DNA of 64,000 bases from CAIXSC01 sp046349915. Lineage in GTDB: Bacteria; Planctomycetota; Planctomycetia; Pirellulales; Pirellulaceae. The stretch is taken from the NCBI GenBank assembly GCA_046349915.1, contig JAXMBL010000004.1:1302001-1366000 (forward strand), written 5' to 3'. Of the stretch, positions 10,201 through 19,200 are shown piece after piece (positions within the stretch are counted from its first letter, which is position 1; each line of letters starts with the position of its first letter). Below the pieces are notes generated by a model. It was not told the origin of the DNA. It saw only the letters and a program-made list of their open reading frames with translations, and made no database searches. A program made the translations under genes and the position numbers.

Positions 10201-13200
10201 GTCGATGATACATCGACTACGGCCGCAACAATCGCATTGAATGGAGCGGTACTGCTGACGAACTCGGTTGCCTTCGATTTGAATGGCACGACCGGAGTCG
10301 ACAATAACCTGCGGGTCAACGGCGCGATCAATGCGGACAATAGCGTCGCATTTGATCGGACATTGTCGATTGACGCGGGAGGTGGGACCGTCGAGTTGCT
10401 TGGCGCGGTGGGACAGGCGGCCAATGGTGCGCTTGCGGATCTCGACATCACGGCCAACAGTATTCAGCTTAGCGGTGACATACGCGTCGATGACGGCGCC
10501 ATCGATCCCGCGGTCGCCACCATTACGTTTGCTGGCGCGGTGACGTTGAAGGCCAACGTAGCGATCGATGTGGACGCCGACTCGGCGGTCGACAATAACG
10601 TCACGTTCTCCCAGGCAGTCTCTGGAGACTTGACGTCGAATAATCGACGACTGACGATCGATGCCGGCGGAGGCGACATCGTCTTCAGCCAGTCTGTCGA
10701 TAAACTCGCGCTCTTTCGCATCAATTCCGCTGATAGCGTGGAACTCGCCAATGTCACCGTTTATGGCGCCGTAGTCGCGAATACGATCAATCTCGGCGCC
10801 AACAGCGCACTCGGCAGCCTCACGTTGCGAGGTGGATTACGAACGGACGGAGCGGCCAATGCTGGCGATATTCGAATCAACGTGAACGGCGACGTGACCT
10901 TGGATGCGGCAGGCGGCAGTGCGGGCACGATACTGTTTGACACCGATACGACGGGAACTGATGGAGAGATCGTGTTCGTCAACGCCGCCACGGTGACTAG
11001 TGCTGTCGCGAACCAGGATGGTTGGACGCTGGTGATCGGCGATAACTCCATGGATCTCACCTCCATCACGACTTCGGACCTCGACCATCTCGCAATTACC
11101 GCTGCCGCGACGGAGACGATTACGCTGGGAGTTTTGAGTCTGGACGACGGCGGCGCCACTGGCCAAGTCGCGCTGACAGTCACGGCGGGTTCGGTGGAAC
11201 TAGAAGGCGACATCACCACCAACAGCGGCGCCATCCAATTGAATGGGGATGTCGTGCTGATGAACGACGTTACCCTGAATACGACGAACGCGGGAACCGG
11301 AGGAGATATCGAGGTTACAGGAGTCATTCAAGCGGATGACTCGAGCGTAGCGGACCGAGTACTGGAGTTGAATGCGGGCGCGGGCGAGATTCGTTTGAAT
11401 GACTCGGTCGGCGCCGGCGCCACGGGCGCCTTGGCGGGGCTGGTACTAACCGCCGCGACCATTCGTCTTCAAGGTACGGAGATTATCGTCAATGACCCGG
11501 GCGCCTCGTCGTCGACGATCTTGTTCGATGGCGACGTCGAGCTGCAAGAGTCGGTCACGATCAATGTCGATACCACTGCCGGGCCGTTCGATAACAACTT
11601 GACGGTTACCGGCTCAATCAATGCGGACGACAGCACCGCGTTTGATCGCACGTTGTCTATCTTGGCGGGCGCGGGAACGGTCACGCTTGGTGGTCCGGTA
11701 GGACAGCTCAAAAAGGGCGCGCTCGCCGATCTCGACATCACGGCCGCCATCATCGAGCTTGGTGGAGACATTCGCGTCGACGATGCGACTGCCGGACCAA
11801 CGACCCCGACGGTTACTTTCAACGGCGCTGTGACATTGACGGCGGACGTGAGCGTCGATGTCGATTCCGCCTCGGGGCTCGACAAGAACATCACCTTCCT
11901 TCAAAGCGTCTCGGGAGATTCGGTTGCCAATGCCCGACAACTAACGATCGTTGCCGGCGGAGGCGACGTGGAATTCCACCAGGCTGTCGATAATCTTGCC
12001 GCCTTCCGCATCGATTCGGCCGACGAAGTGCGGCTGGCGAGTGTCACGGTGTACGGCGACGCCGTCGCCAACACGATTGACCTGGGAGCCGTTGATTCGC
12101 TGGGCAGTCTCACATTGCTAGGCGATTTGCGAACGGATGGAGCCACTGATGCGGGAAATATCCGCATTCACGTAAGTGGTGATATTTCCTTGGACGCGGT
12201 TGGCGCCAGTGCCAGTACGATTCGTTTCGATACTGACGCGGCGGGAGTCGATGGAACGGTCCTGTTCGCGGCGGCCGCTACGGTAACTAGCTCGACTGCG
12301 AACTTGGATGGCTGGACGCTCGAGGTGGGCGACAATTCGTTGGACCTCACGTCCGTCTCGACTGTCAATCTTGATCATCTGGCGATTACCGCGGGATCAA
12401 CTTCTGTCGTCAAGTTGCGAGATCTTGACTTGGGGGACGGAAATGCCACGGCCCAAGTGGCCTTGGAAGTGACTGCGGGGACGGTGGAGTTAAGTGGCGA
12501 CATTATCACCGACAGTGGCGAGGTTCGATTCGCTGGTGATGTCGTTCTGACTGGCGATGTCACTGTCGTCACAACGAATGTCGGGACGGGAGCTGACATC
12601 GTTGTGGCCGGCGTCATACGAGCGGACGATGCGAGTACCGCGGATCGCCAACTCGAAATGAACGCTGGCGCCTCGACGATTCGGCTGGAAGATTCGGTCG
12701 GGACAGGGACCGACGGCGCCTTGGCGGGACTTCAGCTCACGGCAAGTACAATCGAGCTGGTAGGCGCTGAGATTCTTGTCAATGATCCGCTGTCGACGTC
12801 GCCGACGATTCTGTTCGGCGGCGCTGTGAAACTTGAATCCGATGTGACAATCAATTCCGACTCAGGAACAGGAACTGACGCCGACATTACCTTCACCTCG
12901 ACGGTGGATGCGGACGCTTTCGGCAACCGACGTCAACTCACGGTGGAAGCGGGTGATGGTCGAGTGACTTTCAACGACGCCGTAGGGAGCATCGAGTCGT
13001 TGAGCACGCTCGATGTGACGGCCGCCGAGATCGTCCTCCACGACAATGTCGTGATCGAGGATGCCGGCGGGTTGGGCGTCTCTTTTGACGGCGCGGTGAT
13101 TCTTCAAGCCGATATCACGATTGATGCCAACGGAGCAGCGGTAGACAACTTCGTGCGATTCCTGGGAGCCGTTGATGGCGGCGGCGGAGTCGCTCGACGC

Positions 13201-16200
13201 TTGACCGTGGACGCGGGGACCGCCACGGCAATCTTGCAGGGAGAAGTCGGTGGCAATTCGCCCCTCGCGGATCTTGACGTCACTGCTGCAAACATTCAGT
13301 TGGGAGCGGATATTGCCGTCGACGCCGCGGGTGGCAATGGGGTCACATTCAGCGGCGATGTGCTGTTGACGGGCAACGTGTCGATCGATACGGATCGAGC
13401 ATCGTCGCCGGACTACTCAGTCACTTTCGGAGGATTGGTCGATGCGGACAACGCCACGGCCAATAATCGTTCGCTCACCATCAACGCGGGGACTGCGTTT
13501 GTCGACTTTCTTGGAGAAATAGGAACCAAATCCGCCGGCTCGCTTCATTTCCTCGATGTCACGGCGAACGAGATTCGGCTGCGAGGACGAGTGATCGCGG
13601 ATGATGCGGGCGGTGCGACTACCTTCTTCCGCGGCGATGTGGTTCTGTTGGGTAATGTTTCGATCGATGTCGAGCGAACGGGCGTGGCGACGGACAACAA
13701 TGTTGTCTTCGAGGAAGAGATCCGTGCCGATGATTCGACGGCGTTCGATCGACAATTGACAATTACGGCCGGAACAGGGATCGTGACCTTTCGCAAGGTC
13801 ATTGGCGCGGGAAGCACGGGACGATTAGCCGGTCTTGATGTCACCGCCTCTACCGTCAACTTGGCAGATTCTGTTTTTGTCGACGATGGAACTGGCGGGG
13901 CGCTGACCGCTTTGCGCGGCAACGTCCTACTCAATGGCAACGTCACTATCGATACTGCGGCGTCAACGACGGCGAACAGCCTGCTGATTACGGGCGCCGT
14001 TCAAGGCGATTCTGCCGCCAACAATCGTCAATTCAGCATCATTGCTGGCACTGGAGATGTGCGGCTGGATGGCGCCGCGTCCGTGCTGACGCTCTTCCGT
14101 ATCGACTCGGCAGATGACGTGGTGCTGTCGGGAGTGCAGACCAGTGGGCGAGCGAATCCGACCACGATTTCGCTGGGGCAGGTGGTTTCACTCGGTTCAT
14201 TAACGCTCAAGGGAGACTTAAGGACCGACGCGGGAACGGACGCGGGCGACATCTTCATCGCCACGACGGGAGCAATCACACTCGACGCGCCAGGTAGCGG
14301 CACGATCACCTTCGATACCGATGCGTCAGGCATTGATGGAAACGTAGTTCTTTCCACGGGCTTGAATGTTGTCAGCGCTACGCCCTTCCAAGATGGTCTT
14401 ACGATCCGCGTGGGTGCGAGAGATTTGGATCTGCGCACCGCCGTCATGTCGGGGCTCGACCACTTGGTCGTACAGACCGACTCGTCGCATGACGTAACCC
14501 TCGGGTCGCTCAGTTTAGGTGATGGCGCTGGCTCCGGCGGCCAGGGCTCGCTGTCGATAACCGCACGAACCGCCGTTTTGACGGCGAATATCCAGACCAA
14601 CAGCGATCCAACTCAAGCAGGCGGCGCTGTACGGTTCGATGCCAATGTCCGGCTCGAAGCCAATGTCGACATTCTGACTCAGTCTATAGCGAGTTCGGGG
14701 AACGTAACGATCCTTGGAGCGGTTAATGCGGACAATGCGACGGCCAATGACCGTGTGTTGCGCATCCTGGCCGACGGCGCCGCGGTCAGTCTGGCGAATG
14801 TGGGTGATGGAGCCAACGGCGAGCTGTCGCAGTTGATTGTTCGTGCGGGCACGACCACGCTGACCGGTTCGCAGATTAACGTGAATGACGCGAATGCGGC
14901 GACTCGCCAGCTCGATTTCCAGCAAGGCAATGTGCTGCTCGCGAACACGATGACGATGACGCTTGGGGCCAGCGCGGCGCCCGGCGACCAGATTCGATTC
15001 GCTGGACAACTGAATTCCAATGGGCTAGCAAATCACGAACTCACTTTGAATGCCGGCGGCGGGCAAATTTTCTTCTTCGGTTCCGTGGGCGCCGCGCCGT
15101 CAGGTGCGCTCGCCCAACTCAACGCCACGGCCGCCGAGATTGTCGTCGCGGCCCCCGTGGTCAATTTGAGCGCGGGAGGAGGAAAAACCTCTGTCCTCAA
15201 CGGCCTGACAGTCTTGGCCAACAACGTTCAGTTCGTTCTCGACAACTCGAGCACCCTGGATAACTCGCTGGTGTTTGCGGGCGTTGTTCGCGCGGATAGT
15301 TCCGTCATCCAATCTCGCATCCTGATCATTCAAGCGGGAAATGGATCGGTGATTTTCGAGCAGGATGTGGGAGGCGGCGCGAATGGCTCGCTAGCGGGGC
15401 TCAATGTCTCTGCCAATACCATTGTTTTCCGCGGGCCGTTCGTCAACGTCGACGATGCCACTTCCGGCCAACTCGTTCTGCTCGCTGGGAATGTCGTGGT
15501 CGCCAACAACGGATTGACCTTTAATCTGAACACATCGGGTGTCGACAATTCGCTCCGCGTCACGGGAACTGTGAACGCGGACGATTCCTCGAATTCCTCT
15601 CGACGCCTTACGATCCAAGCGGGCGGAGGCAGCGTTACGCTCGACGGAAGCATTGGCAACAACGCGAACGGATCACTCGCCGATTTCGACGTTTTCGCCA
15701 GCACACTGGTGTTGGGCGGAAGTCTCGTTCGAGTCGATGACGCTGGAGGGGATGGATTCATCACGCTGTCCAGCGCTGTTCGGTTAGCCAACGATGTAAC
15801 GATCGACACGGATGCCGCTTCGGGCGCCGACTACTCGGTTGTCTTCGAGGGCGCGGTGAATGCCGACAACTCGACCACGCAAAATCGCCGCCTTGAGGTC
15901 CAGGCGGGAACGGCGGTCGTCAGCTTTGTGAGCGACATTGGCATCGGGACGAACGGCGCGCTCGCGGAACTCGACCTCTCGGCGTCCACGATTCGGCTGT
16001 TCGCTTCGACTGTCCGAATTGACGACGGTGGAAACCGCGAATCGAATTGGACGGGGACGGTGCAGTTGTTCACCGCGTCGACGACGATTGATCTCGACGG
16101 CACGGCCGCGCTCGACAATCATCTGACGATCAACAATACCGTTGTTGCCGATGATTCGACCACCTTTGATCGCGAGTTGATCGTGCTCGGCGGAAACGGA

Positions 16201-19200
16201 GCCGTGTCGCTGCTCGGAGGCGTTGGTGCGGTTGGCGGAGGCGAGCTTGCTGGATTGTCAGTGCAAGCGGGTCTCTATCGGCTCGGCGGTCAGTTTATCG
16301 TCGATGATGGAGGCGGCCGATCGATTGAGTTTCGCGGCAATGGACAGCTGGTCGCCGATGTCGTGTTCGACATCGATGGGGCGATCGACAACTCGCTGAC
16401 CTTCTTCGACGCTACCGCTTCGATCGACTCCGATTCGGCGGCCACACCGAGGCGTTTGACGATGATTGCCGACCAAGGCAGCATCGCGTTCGAAGCGGCC
16501 GTGGGGAATAACACGCCTCTCGCCGGGTTCGACGTGGTCTCCGCACAGAATGTGACGTTGGCTCGAGTCTCCACGATGGGGAATTCAGGAGTCAACACGA
16601 TTCATCTCGGGTCCGGGGCGCCCATTTCCGGTCAATTGGTGTTGACGGGGGACCTGCGAACCAATCAAGGGGCCGCCGCGGGGGCGATTCGCATTCAAGC
16701 GAGTGGTCCCGTGATCATTGAAGCGGCTGGAGTTGGTACGGCCGGCTCCATTCGACTCGATACCGATCTTGCCGCGTCCACGCTCGACGGCGCCATCACG
16801 TTCGTGGGAGGGGCGAATTTCCAGAGCGCCAATCCGTTCGAGGACGGGTTGACCATTTCCGCGGGTAGCCGATCCGTCGATCTGGCCAACGCGACGTTAC
16901 TCCAACTCGACCACCTGCAAGTTGTCACGGCGAGCGACCAGACGGTGACGCTGGGAAGTGTTTCTGTCGGCGATGGCGCCGGATCGGGAGTCGGCGCGGC
17001 GATCGATGTGACCACCGGAGTGACGCGGCTTCGCGGCAATCTCGTCACGAACAATGAAACGACGGGAGGCTCCGTCGTGTTGCGGTCCGCCGTCGAATTG
17101 GGCGGTTCGATCGATATCTTCACGAATACCAATGGGCTGGATGGGCGACTGGAGATTCAGGGGAATGTGCAGGCGGACAATCAGACAGCCTTTGATCGTG
17201 ACTTGGAAGTAAATACAGGGGACGCGGAAACTTGGCTGCGAGGCGATGTCGGTTCGGGTTCGCAAGGTGCACTCGCGGGCCTGAGCGTTACGGCGGGCAG
17301 TATTCGCTTGGCGGGGCAGAACATCATCGTCAATGACGCCGCCACTGGCACGACGGTGTTGATGGCCGGCGACGTTACCTTGGAGAACAACGTTCTCTTT
17401 CAGACGGATGCCGCGGCGGGGATCGATAACAATCTTACGTTCACTCGCAACGTCAGGGCGGACAATGCCCTGTTGAACAATCGGCGTCTCCAGATCGAAG
17501 CAGGGGGAGGAACTGTTCGCTTCTTGAGCACAGTCGGTGTCGGCGGTTCGCTTGCTGATTTCGATGTGGCCGCCAACACGACGCAGTTGAGCGGAAATCT
17601 CCATCTGGATGATCAGGGAGGGAACACGATCACCTTCCAAGGCGCCGTGCAACTGTTTGGCGATATCGCGATCGATGTCGCCGGGCCGCCCGACAACCGC
17701 TTGGAGTTTGTGGGGCCATTGTCCACGATCGATGGAGACGTGGCGACCAACTCCCGAGGGCTAGCCATCACCGCGGGACAAGGCAACGTCACGCTCGGCG
17801 GCGCTATCGGCGTCAACCAGCGACTCGGACAGTTGACAGTCGTTAGCGCCAACGATGTGTTGGCCGAGGGCGCCATTCAAGCCACCGGGGTCCGCCAGCT
17901 GGCTGGAGCGGGCGACAGCACTTTCCGCGGAGCCGTGTCGACCAATGGCGTCAACGGTGTTTCGTTGGCCAACGCGGGCAGTATCGACATGCAGGCCGAT
18001 GTGGTCGCGACCGGCGGAGGGAGCGTCCAATTCACGCAAGGTCGATCTCTGCGACTGGCAGGCAATGTCTTCGCCGATGGCGGATTCCTGGAGAATGGCG
18101 CCGGGATTGTTACGCTGACGGCTGGCAAGTCAGTCGCCACGACTGGCGACACGTTGGAATTCCAAAGCGACCTGCAACTGTCCGGCGGGGGCGGCATCAT
18201 CCAGTTGGATACGACGCAAGGGGGGCAGCCTGCTGGTAACGACATCACGTTGCGTGGTTCGGTCAATGCAACCACGGCGGCCCCTAACGCCGAGTCGCTG
18301 ACGTTGATTGCCGGAACCGCGGGAAACATCGTGGTCGAAGAAACGCTCGGCGCTACGACGACGCTGGGAGTCTTGCGAATCAACAGTGCGGCGGACTTAA
18401 CCTTCGAGGACAACATCACTGTCGCGGGATTCTTGCAAACGAACGGTCAGGCTGGAAAAACGACGCGGTTTCAAGCGAATGTGACCACCACGAGCAATTT
18501 GGGACTCCTTCTCGACACGGATGGCGCCATTGAATTGGATGGAGATCTGAATAACACAGGAGGCGGGGGAGTCGAGTTTCGCAACGGGGGCCAACTCCGA
18601 GTTGCGGGTGATATCGACTCGAACGGCGACGTGCGGCAGAGTGGAACCGGAGTCGTCGCCTTCATTGGTGATCGAAGCATCGTCACTTCCGGAAAACTTG
18701 TGGAGATTGTGGGACCGGTTGAGTTGAGGTCAGGCTTAACGGGTGGAGCTCCTGAGTTGTCAATCTCGACGACGGGCGGCAAGATTCTGTTCTGGTCGAG
18801 TATCGATTCGCTCACGCCGGGATCATTGACTCTCGACGCGGGAGGAAGTGGCGATGTCGAGCTTCGCGGTGCGATTGGTGGTACGAACGTTCTCCGAGAA
18901 GTTGTCGTTGTAAACGCGAACGATTTGCTTGTCGCCAACACGTTGCGAACTGGGAGATTCGAGCAGCAAAGCGGCACGGGGACTACTTCGCTGCTCGGCG
19001 TCATCGAATCGCTCGGCGCGGGAGGCATCGAGGTCTTGACGGCGGGAGACTTGATCGTCAATCGATTGCGTGCGAATGGTGATGTGCCCTTATCTCTCAC
19101 GGCGGGCGATGACATCTCGATCGGCGCCAATGGCGAAGTGTTCGTGACGGGAAATGCCAATAGCACGACGCTGGTCATCGACGCTGGCGGCGACCTGCTG

